Below are positions 1-9,229 of a stretch of 64,000 nt of DNA, one piece after another. This DNA comes from DASUNQ01 sp035536455 (GTDB lineage: Bacteria; Acidobacteriota; Thermoanaerobaculia; Multivoradales; UBA5704): the NCBI GenBank assembly GCA_035536455.1, contig DATLOC010000003.1:38349-102348 (forward strand). Reading direction: 5' to 3'. Both the position numbers and the translations under genes were made by a program. The notes beneath the pieces were generated by a model. That model had not been told where the DNA came from, made no database searches, and saw only the letters and a program-made list of their open reading frames with translations. Each line of letters begins with the position of its first letter. The stretch's first letter is position 1.

Positions 1-437
1 GGCTGGCGCGACGCCTCATGCTGCCGGAGGAGGACCGCCGCACGCTCGCCGAGCTGCCCGAACGGCTGGCCGCGGCGCGCGGCGTCCTCCGGCGCCCGCG
101 GGTCGCGCCGCACGAGGTTTCCGAAGTGCTGGCGGGGCTCTCGGGCGAGGAGCTGCTCCTCCTCATGGCCGAGGAGGACGAGCGCGGCCGCGGCTGGGTG
201 CGGCGCGAGCTGACCGAGCTGCGGCGGATCGAGCCGGCCGCGCGCGGCGCCGACCTGCTGGCCGCCGGCATACCGCCGGGGCCGTGGGTGGGGGAGGCGC
301 TGCGCGCCACCCGCCGGGCGCGGCTGGACGGGCGGATCGCGCCCGAGGATGAGCTGGCGTTCGCGCTGGAACACGTGACCCGCGAAGGGCCGGCCGAGGC
401 GCGGCCGGCGGCGGTGGCGCGGAGGGGAGTGCGATGA
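1..437 (+). CDS. CCA-adding enzyme / poly(A) polymerase, C-terminal part (5' end outside the window)
   Basis: The reading frame is open from the first bases of the window, so this is the 3' end of a longer gene. The visible part is the helical C-terminal domain of the tRNA nucleotidyltransferase/poly(A) polymerase family. It shows the family's late motif G-A-D-L-L-A-A-G-I-P-P-G-P followed by G-E-A-L-R-A-T-R and A-R-L-D-G-R-I. Such enzymes add or repair the tRNA 3' CCA or add poly(A) in the cytoplasm. The catalytic nucleotidyltransferase head lies upstream and cannot be checked, so CCA addition and polyadenylation cannot be told apart. The stop codon overlaps the next start as ATGA, suggesting translational coupling. 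Confidence 0.7.
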   Translation, partial: LARRLMLPEEDRRTLAELPERLAAARGVLRRPRVAPHEVSEVLAGLSGEELLLLMAEEDERGRGWVRRELTELRRIEPAARGADLLAAGIPPGPWVGEALRATRRARLDGRIAPEDELAFALEHVTREGPAEARPAAVARRGVR

Positions 438-1135
438 AGCGCGCGGCGCTCGTCCTCGCGACCGCGTGTCTCTTCGTAGCGTCCGGCCTACGTGCCGGGC
501 GTGTTTTCGCGCAGGCGGGCTCCGCCCCTCCCGAGGCACCCGCCCCGCGCGTCCCGCAGCTCCTCCGCCTCGACTGCGCCAGCACCATCGGCCGCCGCGA
601 GGTCACGCTCTTCGAGCGCGGCACGGTCCGCCTGGTCGAAGGCGCGCCCGGGAAGGAGCTGTCGGCCCTGCGCGAGCTGGGACCGGACGAGCTGGACGCC
701 TTCGTCCGGCGCCTCGCGCTGGTCGATCTCTCCGAGGTACGGCGTCTCTCGAAAGGAGTCGAAGGCGAGTGGGTCGAGCGGTGCAAGCTGGAGCTGGCGC
801 TCCCCGGCAAACCGCCCCGCAGCTTCGACTTCGGCCGCTACGACACCCTGCCGCTGGCGCTCGCGCAGCTCTTGCGGATCGCCGACGACCTGACGACCGA
901 CCTCGTCGTCCGCGTCGCGGCCGAGCTCCCGCCCGGCTACCGGCCGCAGCGCGGCGACCTGCTGCGGCGGGCGGACGGCTTCGTCTACCGCGTCGCCGGC
1001 TTCACCGTCGACAACAAGGCCGTGGAGCTGACCGGCCTCGACCAGCCGATCACTCTCTACGTGCTGCGCGAGGAGCTGCGGCGCGAGTTCGTGGAGTACC
1101 TCGGGCGCGGCAGCGGCCGGCTGCCGCCGCGGTGA
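434..1135 (+). CDS. Secreted protein of unknown function
   Basis: This 233-residue protein has a clear signal peptide: basic M-K-R, a hydrophobic core, and a likely cleavage after V-F-A-Q-A near residue 28. A Pro/Ala-rich spacer follows, then a mixed alpha/beta region with two conserved-looking Cys (L-R-L-D-C and E-R-C-K-L). I do not recognise the family. The start is fixed by the ATGA overlap with the preceding gene, and the end overlaps the rsmD start as GTGA. It therefore sits inside a coupled run of polymerase, secreted protein and rsmD. The export signal is visible; any role in the envelope is inference. Confidence 0.6.
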   Translation: MKRAALVLATACLFVASGLRAGRVFAQAGSAPPEAPAPRVPQLLRLDCASTIGRREVTLFERGTVRLVEGAPGKELSALRELGPDELDAFVRRLALVDLSEVRRLSKGVEGEWVERCKLELALPGKPPRSFDFGRYDTLPLALAQLLRIADDLTTDLVVRVAAELPPGYRPQRGDLLRRADGFVYRVAGFTVDNKAVELTGLDQPITLYVLREELRREFVEYLGRGSGRLPPR

Positions 1136-1704
1136 AGGGCGGCCGGCCGGTCCTGCGCATCAGCGGCGGCGCGCTGCGCGGGCGGGCCGTGGCGGTGCCG
1201 CCCGGCGCGCGACCCACGGAAGGCCGCGTGCGCGAAGCGCTCTTCTCGATTTGGGCCGACCGCCTGCCCGGCGCGCGCTTCCTCGACCTCTTCGCCGGCA
1301 GCGGCGCGGTAGGGATCGAAGCCGCGAGCCGCGGCGCTGCGCGCGTGTTGTGCCTCGAAGACGACGCTCGGGCAGTGCGCACACTGCGCGCCAACATCAA
1401 AGAGGTGGGTGGAGAAGAAGGGCAGATTGCAGCGTGGCGGGTGCCGCTGCCGCGCGGGCTCTCCCGCCTGGTGGAGCAGGGGGAAGCGCCCTTCGACCTG
1501 ATCTTCGCCGACCCGCCCTACGCCTTCACCGAGTACGCCGAGCTGCTGCGACGCCTGGCGCCGCTGCTGGCGGAGGACGGCGAAGCGGCAATCGAGCACT
1601 CCGCCCGCGCGCCGCTAGCCGAGGAGGTCGCCGGCCTCACACGGGTGGACGACCGACGCTACGGCGAGACGGCGCTCTCCTTCTACCGCAGGGTGGCCCC
1701 CTGA
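1132..1704 (+). CDS. rsmD: 16S rRNA (guanine966-N2)-methyltransferase RsmD
   Basis: The 190-residue product matches RsmD, which methylates N2 of G966 of 16S rRNA in the assembled 30S subunit using S-adenosylmethionine. Visible motifs are the N-terminal L-R-I-S-G-G-A-L-R-G-R, the R-P-T-E-G-R-V-R-E-A-L-F segment, the SAM-binding F-L-D-L-F-A-G-S-G-A-V-G-I-E-A motif, and the catalytic D-P-P-Y near residue 125. Length is normal for the family. The GTG start overlaps the previous TGA by three bases (GTGA), and the TGA stop overlaps a CTG that seems to start the next gene. RsmD is often next to coaD, but here a membrane protein gene follows. Confidence 0.93.
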   Translation: MKGGRPVLRISGGALRGRAVAVPPGARPTEGRVREALFSIWADRLPGARFLDLFAGSGAVGIEAASRGAARVLCLEDDARAVRTLRANIKEVGGEEGQIAAWRVPLPRGLSRLVEQGEAPFDLIFADPPYAFTEYAELLRRLAPLLAEDGEAAIEHSARAPLAEEVAGLTRVDDRRYGETALSFYRRVAP

Positions 1705-3377
1705 ACGCGCCAGACCGCCGGCTGCGCCTCGCCGCCGTCGCCGTAGCCGCCCTCGCCTCCCTCCTCCGCCTCCCCTTCGCCGCCCGCCGCCTCTGGGACC
1801 ACGACTCCGTCCAGTTCGCCCTCGGTGTCGAGCGCTTCGACCTCGCCGCCCACCACCCGCACCCCCCCGGCTACCCGCTCTACATCGCCCTGCTCAAGGC
1901 CTTCGCCTGGGTAGGCATCGAACCGCTCGACGCCATGGTCGCCCTCTCGATCCTCTCCAGCGCCCTCGGCGCCGGCCTCATGGTCCTCCTGGTCGCTCGC
2001 CTCGCTTCCCCCCATGTCATCCTGAGCGAAGCGAAGGATCTGGGCGGGGGGCCGTTCAACGCAGCCCTCTTCGCCGGCCTCCTCTACGCCACCAACCCCC
2101 TCCTCTGGTTCTACGCCGAGCTGCCGCTCGTCTACGCTGTCGAAGGCGGCCTCGCCGTCGCCATCGCCTACGGCGCCGTTTGCTCCGCCGAATCCCGTCG
2201 CGCCTTCTTCCTCACCTGCGCGCTCTTCGCGCTCGCCGGCGGCCTCCGCCAATCGACGATGGTCCTCCTCGCCCCGCTCGTCGCCTACGGCGCCTTCCGC
2301 GGCTGGCGCGCCGGTCGCCTCTCCTGGCGCACACTCACCGGCGGCGCCGCCCTCGCCGCCGCCCTCGTCCTCACCTGGCTCCTGCCCCTCTGGGGCCTGG
2401 CCGGCGGCTACGGCGCCTACCGCCGCGTCGCCGGCGACCACTTCGCTGCCCTGCTGCCGCAGACCTCCATCCTCTACGGCGCCGGCTGGCCGGCGCTGGC
2501 GCACAACCTGGAGGTGCTGGTGAAGTGGGCGCTCCAGGGAATGCTCCCCGGAGCCGTCGCGCTCCTCGCGCTCTGGGCGGCGACGCCGCGCGCCATCGCC
2601 GCCGGCCTGCGGCTCCTCGCGCGCCGTTTCGACTGGCTCCTCGTCTGGGTCCTCCCGCCGCTGGCCTTCTTTGCCCTCTTCCACGTCACCAAGGCCGGCT
2701 ACACGCTGATCCACCTGGCGGCGCTGCTCGCGGCGCTGGCGCTCGCCGCCGCCCCGGCGCTGGCCGCGAGCCGCGCCCGCGCCGTCGCCGGCATCGCCCT
2801 CGCCGCCGCGCTCGGCCTCGGTCTCTTCCTCTTCGGCACCGACCGCCGCCCCGACCAGCCGCGCGCCTGGGCGCTCGTGCGTCACGAGTTCAACCGCGGC
2901 GCCATCGAGAGCTTCGAGCGCGAGCTGGACCGGGTGATCGAGATCGTGCGCGGCTACCCGCCGGAGACGACGGTGCTCGCCACGGCCGAGCTGTCAGGCA
3001 GCGGCCCCGCCGGCGCCGAAGGCTTCCTCTACCCCTGGCACCGCCACCTGCAGTGGTACCTGCCGGAGTACCAGGTCGTTTTCGTCGTGCCGGAGGAGGA
3101 CTTCGCCCTCACGACCCGCGGCCACGAGCCACTTCAGAAGGCCCTCTCCCAGCTCGCCCTCCCGCCCGACACACGCCGCCTCCTCTTCGTCCTCTCCGAG
3201 CCCCCCGGCGCCCGCCTCCCCCTAGGCCCCGGCCTCGTCGCCCTGGGCGGCAAGTCCTTCTGGATCGCCGAAGTCCCCTTCCGCGGCCGCCTCCAGCTCG
3301 GGCCTTTCCTCCTCACCGCCCCTCAGCGGCTCGACCGGCCGGCGGCTGCACCCGCTGGTAAGGGTAATAGGGCTTGA
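1701..3377 (+). CDS. Polytopic membrane protein, GT-C glycosyltransferase-like
   Basis: A roughly 558-residue hydrophobic protein with about ten membrane segments and a soluble C-terminal third. The first loop carries D-H-D-S-V-Q-F and H-P-H-P-P-G-Y-P-L-Y, which resembles the acidic catalytic loop of GT-C enzymes that use polyprenyl-phosphate sugars. The donor and acceptor are unknown. No ATG, GTG or TTG occurs between the end of rsmD and this conserved loop. The best start is CTG at 1701, which overlaps the rsmD stop as CTGA and has AGGG seven bases upstream. An in-frame dispersed repeat adds a short H-V-I-L-S-E-A-K-D-L insertion between two membrane segments. The 3' end overlaps the convergent KTSC gene. 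Confidence 0.65.
   Translation: MNAPDRRLRLAAVAVAALASLLRLPFAARRLWDHDSVQFALGVERFDLAAHHPHPPGYPLYIALLKAFAWVGIEPLDAMVALSILSSALGAGLMVLLVARLASPHVILSEAKDLGGGPFNAALFAGLLYATNPLLWFYAELPLVYAVEGGLAVAIAYGAVCSAESRRAFFLTCALFALAGGLRQSTMVLLAPLVAYGAFRGWRAGRLSWRTLTGGAALAAALVLTWLLPLWGLAGGYGAYRRVAGDHFAALLPQTSILYGAGWPALAHNLEVLVKWALQGMLPGAVALLALWAATPRAIAAGLRLLARRFDWLLVWVLPPLAFFALFHVTKAGYTLIHLAALLAALALAAAPALAASRARAVAGIALAAALGLGLFLFGTDRRPDQPRAWALVRHEFNRGAIESFERELDRVIEIVRGYPPETTVLATAELSGSGPAGAEGFLYPWHRHLQWYLPEYQVVFVVPEEDFALTTRGHEPLQKALSQLALPPDTRRLLFVLSEPPGARLPLGPGLVALGGKSFWIAEVPFRGRLQLGPFLLTAPQRLDRPAAAPAGKGNRA
2008..2052 (+). repeat. Dispersed HPERSEGS-type repeat inside a coding sequence
   Basis: A copy of the same element seen near 47.2 and 53.2 kb, with core TGAGCGAAGCGAAGGATCTG flanked by C-runs on the left and G-runs on the right. 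It is read in frame within the membrane protein gene and encodes a short hydrophilic loop. Palindromic elements of this kind are common in GC-rich acidobacterial and myxobacterial genomes. Confidence 0.7.
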
Positions 3378-3555
3378 TGCGGGTGTTGAGGAACGCGCCG
3401 AGAGACTCGGCGGTCAACAGGCCGCGGTGGACGGAGAGCGGCACGCCGAGGTACTGATACACCCCGCCGTTGTGGAACTCCACTTCGAGCGTCCGTGTCC
3501 ACTGCTCGTAGCCGACACTCACGAGGCTCGACGACTCGACCGGCTGGCGCTCCAT
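3313..3555 (-). CDS. KTSC domain-containing protein
   Basis: An 80-residue protein matching the small KTSC domain: V-G-Y-E, L-E-V-E-F-H-N-G-G-V-Y-Q-Y-L-G-V-P, then a helix ending in N-T-R-I-K-P-Y-Y. The domain's function is unknown. It has been suggested to bind nucleic acid and is sometimes fused to lysyl-tRNA synthetase. It lies downstream of rex on the same strand (79-base gap) and overlaps the 3' end of the convergent membrane protein gene by 65 bases. Whether it belongs to the nuo-rex transcript is not clear. Confidence 0.75.
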   Translation of the reverse strand: MERQPVESSSLVSVGYEQWTRTLEVEFHNGGVYQYLGVPLSVHRGLLTAESLGAFLNTRIKPYYPYQRVQPPAGRAAEGR

Positions 3556-3633
3556 GCTTCCTCCTGACAGCGGCGGTTACCGCAGCCAGAACGAAGTTAC
3601 GCCGAGGCACGATTTATTCCCTTCACAGCGCAC

Positions 3634-4257
3634 TCAGCGCAGGAAAAACGCCAGCTCCTCGAGGTCGATCCGCAGATCCACGTCCTTGAGCTGCACCCCC
3701 GCCCGGGGCTTCACACGCTCGGGGGCGAAGTTGAGGACGGCGCGGACGCCGGCGTCGGCCAGGGCGTCGTAGTTCTCCTGCGCGGCGCCGGCCGGGACCG
3801 CAAGCACGCCGATCTCGGCGCGGGTCTCGCGGACGATCTCGCGCAGCTCGCCGAGGGGCCGCACCACGAGGCCGCCTACCCGCCGCCCGACGACCTTGGG
3901 GTCGGTGTCCACCCCGGCCACCACCTCGAAGGCGCCAGAGTTGAACCCTAGATACCGTGCCAGGGCGCTCCCGAGGTTGCCCATGCCGACGATTACCAGC
4001 GGGTGCCGGCGGTCCAACCCGAGCAGGGCGTTGAGGTGCGCCGCCAGGGTATCCACCTCGTAGCCGACGCCGCGGATGCCGAACTCGCCGAACTGCGCCA
4101 GGTCCTTGCGGATCTGCGCCGCCGAGAGGTGGTAGCGGCGCGCCAGCTCCTGCGAGGAGATGCGCCGGGTCCCCAGCTCCTGCAGGTGGTGGAGGCAGCG
4201 GAGATAGACCGAGAGCCGGTTGAGGGTGAGAGGCGAGACCTCTTCCGGCACGCTCAT
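3634..4257 (-). CDS. rex: Redox-sensing transcriptional repressor Rex
   Basis: A 207-residue Rex protein. Residues about 8-70 form the winged helix that binds the operator (S-S-Q-E-L-A-R-R-Y-H-L-S-A-A-Q-I-R-K-D-L is characteristic). The Rossmann domain begins at V-I-V-G-M-G-N-L-G-S-A-L near residue 90 and binds NADH or NAD+. Rex represses respiratory and fermentative genes until a high NADH/NAD+ ratio releases it. It starts 27 bases after the nuoN stop on the same strand, so it is probably the last gene of the complex I operon. A Rex-type palindrome at the head of that operon (14960-14977) suggests that Rex controls NADH dehydrogenase and its own synthesis. Confidence 0.95.
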   Translation of the reverse strand: MSVPEEVSPLTLNRLSVYLRCLHHLQELGTRRISSQELARRYHLSAAQIRKDLAQFGEFGIRGVGYEVDTLAAHLNALLGLDRRHPLVIVGMGNLGSALARYLGFNSGAFEVVAGVDTDPKVVGRRVGGLVVRPLGELREIVRETRAEIGVLAVPAGAAQENYDALADAGVRAVLNFAPERVKPRAGVQLKDVDLRIDLEELAFFLR

Positions 4258-4284
4258 CGGCGTCTGCCCCTTATGGGCGAGCCC

Positions 4285-5718
4285 TCAGCGCGGCAGCGTG
4301 GCCTGGAGCGTCCACTCGATGAGCCCGGAAGGCCAGAGCCCGAGCACCAGCGTGGCGAGCGCGGCGAGCACCGCCGCGGCCCGTCCCCAGCCGTCGAGCA
4401 GCAGCCCCTCCGGCTGGCGGGTCTCGGGCTTCATGTAGAGGACGTAGACGACGCGCAGGTAGTAGACGACGCCCACCAGGCTGGCGAGGACGCCGACCAC
4501 CGCCAGCCCGACGAAGCCGTCGCCGACGGCGTTGAGGAACACCAGGTACTTGCCGAGGAAGCCGACGGTCGGGGGGAGCCCGGCGAGCGAGAGCATCGAG
4601 ACGGTCAGGCAGGCGCCGAGGAGCGGGAAGCGGTAGCCCCAGCCGGAGAGCTCGGCGATCAGGTGCTGCTCGCCGGGCCGCGCGTAGAGGAGGGCGACGA
4701 CGGTGAAGGCGCCCGCGTTCATCAGCGCGTAGGCCAGGAGGTAGACCAGGACCGGCGCCAGCGACGGCCGGTCCAGCGTCACGAGCGCCAGCAGCAGGTA
4801 GCCCATGTGGGCGATCCCGGAGTAGGCGAGCATGCGCTTGATGTCGCGCTGCACCAGGGCGAGGAGGTTCCCGGCCACCATCGAGAGCACGGCCAGCAGG
4901 CTCACCAGCTCCGCCCACTTGGCGTCGTCGCCGCCGGCCACCGCCGCCTGCAGGATGCGGAAGAGGACCAGCGCGCTCGCCACCTTCGGCGCCACCGACA
5001 GGAAGCCGACGAAGGGCGACGGCGCGCCCTGGTAGGTGTCGGGCGACCAGGCGTGGAAGGGGACGACGCTCATCTTGAAGCCGAAGCCGGCGAGGAGCAG
5101 GAGGAACCCCAGGCTCGCCACCAGCGACGGCCCCTGCGCCGCCTGCACCGCGGCGGCGATGCCTTCGAGGCGCGTCGTGCCGGTCTCGCCGTAGAGCAGC
5201 GCCAGCCCGAAGAGCACGAAGGCGCTGACGAAGGCCCCCATCAGGAAGTACTTGATCGCCCCCTCGGTGCCGATCTCCAGCCGCCGGTGGTAGGCGGCGA
5301 GGGCGTAGAGGCAGAGTGAGAGGGTCTCGAGCGCCAGGAAGAGGGTCAGGAGCTCGGTGGCGCGCAGCATGAGCAGCAGCCCCGCGGCGCACCAGAGGAG
5401 GAGGGCGTGGTACTCGCCGGCGAGGATACGCTCGCGCCGCAGGTAGCCGTCGGAGGCAAGGAGCGCGAGCGCCGTCGCCACCAGCACGACGAGCGAGAAG
5501 CCGAGGGTGATCGGGCTCGCCTCCAGAAGCCCGTCGAAGCTCGACCCGTACGGAAGCCGTTCCCAGGCCGCCCAGCCGGCGGCGCCGGTCGTGGCCAGGG
5601 CGGCCGGCGTCCAGGCGCGGCGCAGGCCGGGAAGGAAGGCGTCGAGGAGCAAAATGACAATCCCGCCGGCACAGAGCACCAGCTCCGGGACGAGCGCCGA
5701 CCACTGCTGCGCCGTCAC
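4285..5718 (-). CDS. nuoN: NADH-quinone oxidoreductase subunit N
   Basis: A 477-residue antiporter-like membrane subunit of respiratory complex I, with about fourteen membrane helices. It is one of three Mrp-related subunits thought to move protons during quinone reduction. Typical motifs are present, including E-T-L-S-L-C-L-Y-A-L-A-A-Y with its conserved Glu, K-Y-F-L-M-G-A-F, and D-I-K-R-M-L-A-Y-S-G-I-A-H-M-G-Y. The GTG start overlaps the nuoM TGA as GTGA. The open frame continues upstream, but that part is antisense-like and does not match the family. It is the last nuo gene before rex. Confidence 0.95.
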   Translation of the reverse strand: MTAQQWSALVPELVLCAGGIVILLLDAFLPGLRRAWTPAALATTGAAGWAAWERLPYGSSFDGLLEASPITLGFSLVVLVATALALLASDGYLRRERILAGEYHALLLWCAAGLLLMLRATELLTLFLALETLSLCLYALAAYHRRLEIGTEGAIKYFLMGAFVSAFVLFGLALLYGETGTTRLEGIAAAVQAAQGPSLVASLGFLLLLAGFGFKMSVVPFHAWSPDTYQGAPSPFVGFLSVAPKVASALVLFRILQAAVAGGDDAKWAELVSLLAVLSMVAGNLLALVQRDIKRMLAYSGIAHMGYLLLALVTLDRPSLAPVLVYLLAYALMNAGAFTVVALLYARPGEQHLIAELSGWGYRFPLLGACLTVSMLSLAGLPPTVGFLGKYLVFLNAVGDGFVGLAVVGVLASLVGVVYYLRVVYVLYMKPETRQPEGLLLDGWGRAAAVLAALATLVLGLWPSGLIEWTLQATLPR

Positions 5719-7295
5719 CGCGCGGCCTCCTGCACCGCCTGCACCGGCTCGCGCAGCGCCGGCTCGTCGGGGGCCGGCGCCGCGGCGCGTGCCCGGTATG
5801 CCGCCAGCGTCTCCTCGAGCGCCGGCTTGCTGGGGTCGATGAAGAAGCGCGGCGCGACGCCGATCCAGAGCATCAGCGCGCAGAGCGGCAGGAGCGCCGC
5901 CACCTCGCGCGGCGTCAGGTCGGGCAGGCCGCGGTTCTCCTCCCGCTCGAGCGGCCCCCAGAGGGTGCGGTCGAGCATCTTGAACAGGTAGACGGCCGCC
6001 AGCACGACGCCGAACGCCGCCGCCACCGCCGGCCAGCCCAGGGCCCGGTAGGTGCCGGCGAGGATCAGGAACTCGCCGACGAAGCCGTTGAGCGCCGGCA
6101 GCCCCACTGAGGCGAGCGCCGAGAAGACCAGGAAGAAGGCGAAGAGCGGCATCACCTTGGCGAGGCCGCCGAAGTCCGCGAACTGCTTGGTGTGCCGGCG
6201 GTCGTAGAGCATGCCGACGAGGAGGAACAGGGCGCCGGTCGAGAGGCCGTGGTTGACCATCTGCAGGAGCGCCCCCTGCCACGCCAGGAGGTCGGCCGCG
6301 GCGAGCCCGAGCATGACGAAGCCGAGGTGCGCGATCGAGGAGTAGGCGACCAGCTTCTTCATGTCCACCTGCACCCAGGCCACCAGCGCGCCGTAGAGGA
6401 TGCCGACCAGCGCCAGCCCGACGATCAGCGGCTGGAGCTCGCGGCTGGCGGCGGGGAAGAGCGGCAGCGCGAAGCGGAGGAACCCGTAGGTGCCCAGCTT
6501 GAGAAGGATCCCGGCGAGCAGCACCGAGCCGCCGGTCGGCGCCTCGACGTGCGCGTCCGGCAGCCAGGTATGGAGCGGGAACATCGGCGCTTTGATGGCG
6601 AAGGCGAGGGCGAAGGCGCCGAAGAGCCAGAGCTGCGCCGGCAGCGGCAGGTCGAGGCGCAGCCAGTCGGCGTAGGCGAAGCTCCAGGTGCCGGTCAGGC
6701 CGTGGTAGGTCCAGGCCATCCAGAGGATCGCCACCAGCATCAGCAGGCTGCCGGCCATGGTGAAGAGGAAGAACTTGACCGCGGCGTAGATCCGCCGCTC
6801 GCCCCCCCAGATGCCGATCAGCAGGTACATCGGCACCAGCATTACTTCCCAGAAGACGTAGAAGAGGAACATGTCCCAGGCGAAGAGGGTGCCGAGGACG
6901 CCGGTGGTGAGGAGGAAGAGCGCCGCCGCGAAGAGCCGCCAGTGCCGCTCGATGCCGCGCCAGGAGCCGAGCACGACGGCGGGCAGGAGCCCCACGCCGA
7001 GCAGCGCCAGCGGCGTCGAGATGCCGTCCATGCGCAGGTCGTAGGCGATGCCGAAGCGCGGCACCCAGGCGATCGGCTCGCCGCCGGCGGCGAGGTCGCG
7101 CAGCACGCGCGCCCCCCAGTCGGCGCGCGCCGCAAGGTCGATCGCGAAGGCCAGCTCGACGAGCGAGACGACCAGCGTGTACCACTTGACCGCCTTCTGC
7201 GACTGCCGCGGGATGAAGAGCAGCGGCAGGCAGGCGGCGGCCGGGAAGAAGACCAGGCGCGTCAGGGTGGAGCCGAAGAGCAGCTCGGCGTTCAC
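5715..7295 (-). CDS. nuoM: NADH-quinone oxidoreductase subunit M
   Basis: A 526-residue antiporter-like subunit of complex I in the cytoplasmic membrane. Motifs include F-W-E-V-M-L-V-P-M-Y-L-L-I-G with the essential Glu, K-F-F-L-F-T-M-A-G-S-L, K-A-P-M-F-P-L-H-T-W-L-P-D-A-H and D-M-K-K-L-V-A-Y-S-S-I-A-H-L-G. The C-terminus carries a short Ala/Pro/Glu-rich extension. The GTG start overlaps the nuoL stop (GTGA) and the stop overlaps the nuoN GTG, the spacing used throughout this operon. Confidence 0.95.
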   Translation of the reverse strand: MNAELLFGSTLTRLVFFPAAACLPLLFIPRQSQKAVKWYTLVVSLVELAFAIDLAARADWGARVLRDLAAGGEPIAWVPRFGIAYDLRMDGISTPLALLGVGLLPAVVLGSWRGIERHWRLFAAALFLLTTGVLGTLFAWDMFLFYVFWEVMLVPMYLLIGIWGGERRIYAAVKFFLFTMAGSLLMLVAILWMAWTYHGLTGTWSFAYADWLRLDLPLPAQLWLFGAFALAFAIKAPMFPLHTWLPDAHVEAPTGGSVLLAGILLKLGTYGFLRFALPLFPAASRELQPLIVGLALVGILYGALVAWVQVDMKKLVAYSSIAHLGFVMLGLAAADLLAWQGALLQMVNHGLSTGALFLLVGMLYDRRHTKQFADFGGLAKVMPLFAFFLVFSALASVGLPALNGFVGEFLILAGTYRALGWPAVAAAFGVVLAAVYLFKMLDRTLWGPLEREENRGLPDLTPREVAALLPLCALMLWIGVAPRFFIDPSKPALEETLAAYRARAAAPAPDEPALREPVQAVQEAAR

Positions 7296-9229
7296 AGCAG
7301 CACCCACCAGAAGAGCGCCAGGACGCCCAAGAAGAAGTAGAGGGCGTAGTTGCGGACGTTGCCGGTGGTCGAGAAGCGGGCGACGTCGCCGGTCAGCTCG
7401 GTGAGCGCGGCGCCCAGGTTGATCGTGCCGTCGATGAGCAGCGCGTCCACGCCCTTCCAGAAGACCTTGGCCAGGAAGTGCAGCGGCCGCACGATCAGCC
7501 GGTCGTAGGCCTCGTCCACGTAGTACTTGTTCTCGAGCAGGCGGTGGAGGCGCGGCGCGCGCTCCGCCCACAGCCTGTCCCCTTCGGGCCCGCGGCCGCG
7601 GCCGTAGAGGCGCCAGGCCAGGGCGATGCCGGCGGCCGCCACGGCCACCGCGATCAGCACCAGCCCCCACTCGGCGGGCGTTCCCAGCTCGTGCGCGGCA
7701 TGCCCCCCCGGCAGCTCCGTCACGATCGGGTGGAGGAAGTGGTGGAAGGAGCTCTCGCGGCCGCCGGTGAAGAGCGGCGGCAGACCGAAGAAGCCGGAGA
7801 CCACGGCGCCCACCGCCAGCACGCCGAGCGGCAGGGTCATCACCCAAGGCGACTCGTGGAGGTGGAGCTTCTGCTCCTCGGTGCCGCGAAACTCACCGTG
7901 GAAGGTGAGGTGGACGGCGCGGAACATGTAGAAGGCCGTCAGCCCGGCAGTCAAGAGCCCGACCGCCCAGAGCCACCAATGGCCTCCCGCCGCCGCGGCG
8001 TGAAGGATCTCGTCCTTCGAGAAGAAGCCGGCGAAGCCGGGAACGCCGGCGATCGCCAGCGCGCCGATGACGAACGTCCAGTAGGTGATGGGCAGGTGCT
8101 TCTTCAACCCGCCCATCCGCCGCATGTCCTGCTCGCCGCCCATGGCGTGGATGACCGACCCCGAGCCGAGGAAGAGGAGGGCCTTGAAGAAGGCGTGGGT
8201 CACGAGGTGGAAGATCGCCGCGGTGTAGGCCCCGACGCCGAGCGCCAGGAACATGTAGCCGAGCTGCGAGACGGTCGAGTAGGCGAGGACCTTCTTGATG
8301 TCGTTCTGCGCCAGGCCGATGGTGGCGGCGAAGAGCGCCGTCGCCGCGCCAACCACCGCCACGCCGAGCGACACCTCGGGCGCGAGCTGGTAGAGGACGT
8401 TGCTGCGCGCCACGACGTAGACGCCGGCGGTGACCATCGTCGCGGCGTGGATCAGCGCCGAGACCGGCGTCGGGCCGGCCATCGCGTCGGGCAGCCAGAC
8501 GTAGAGCGGGATCTGCGCGCTCTTGCCGACCGCGCCGACGAAGAGGCAGAGGGCGACGAAGCCGGCGAGCGAGAGGCCCAGGACGTAGGGCGCCGTGGCG
8601 GCCGCGCTCGCGGCGATCTGGGGGAAGAGCAGGCGGAAGTCCAGGGTGCCGAACTCGGCGAACAGCGCGAAGAGCCCAACCAGGAAGGCGAAGTCGCCGA
8701 TGCGGTTGACGATGAACGCCTTCTTGCCGGCGTAAGGCGGGAACTTCTGGTTGTAGTAGAAGCCGATCAGCAGGTACGAGCAGAGCCCCACGCCCTCCCA
8801 GCCGACGAAGAGCACCAGGAAATTGTTGCCCAGGACGAGCAGCAGCATCGCGCCGAGGAAGAGATTGAGGTACGCGAAGTAGCGCCGGTAGCCCGGCTCG
8901 TGGGCCATGTAGCCGACCGAGTAGAGGTGGATCCAGAAGCCGACGAAGGTGACGATGAAGAGCATCACCGCCGAAAGCGGATCGAGGAGGAAGGCGACGT
9001 CGATCGCCAGCTCTCCCGCGGTCCACTGGTAGAGCACCCGGTCGAGCGCCCGCGGCCAGAGCGCTGCGTACTCGAGCAGGCAGGCGAGCGACAGCGCCAG
9101 CGTGGCGAGAGGAAAGCCGACGCCGACGGCGGTGATCAGCCACTTCGGCGCGCGCACCGCGAGGCCGTTCACCGTGGCGCCGGCGAAGGGCAGCAGCGGG
9201 ACGAGCCAGAGGAGGTCGATGGCGCTCAT
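7292..9229 (-). CDS. nuoL: NADH-quinone oxidoreductase subunit L
   Basis: A 645-residue subunit, the distal antiporter-like module of complex I that carries the long lateral helix. Characteristic sequence includes F-V-G-W-E-G-V-G-L-C-S-Y-L-L-I-G-F-Y with the conserved Glu, K-K-A-F-I-V-N-R-I-G-D, P-L-Y-V-W-L-P-D-A-M-A-G-P-T-P-V-S-A-L-I-H-A-A-T-M-V (shown in parts across two helices) and D-I-K-K-V-L-A-Y-S-T-V-S-Q-L-G. Length fits the family. The ATG overlaps the nuoK stop as TAATG. Confidence 0.96.
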   Translation of the reverse strand: MSAIDLLWLVPLLPFAGATVNGLAVRAPKWLITAVGVGFPLATLALSLACLLEYAALWPRALDRVLYQWTAGELAIDVAFLLDPLSAVMLFIVTFVGFWIHLYSVGYMAHEPGYRRYFAYLNLFLGAMLLLVLGNNFLVLFVGWEGVGLCSYLLIGFYYNQKFPPYAGKKAFIVNRIGDFAFLVGLFALFAEFGTLDFRLLFPQIAASAAATAPYVLGLSLAGFVALCLFVGAVGKSAQIPLYVWLPDAMAGPTPVSALIHAATMVTAGVYVVARSNVLYQLAPEVSLGVAVVGAATALFAATIGLAQNDIKKVLAYSTVSQLGYMFLALGVGAYTAAIFHLVTHAFFKALLFLGSGSVIHAMGGEQDMRRMGGLKKHLPITYWTFVIGALAIAGVPGFAGFFSKDEILHAAAAGGHWWLWAVGLLTAGLTAFYMFRAVHLTFHGEFRGTEEQKLHLHESPWVMTLPLGVLAVGAVVSGFFGLPPLFTGGRESSFHHFLHPIVTELPGGHAAHELGTPAEWGLVLIAVAVAAAGIALAWRLYGRGRGPEGDRLWAERAPRLHRLLENKYYVDEAYDRLIVRPLHFLAKVFWKGVDALLIDGTINLGAALTELTGDVARFSTTGNVRNYALYFFLGVLALFWWVLL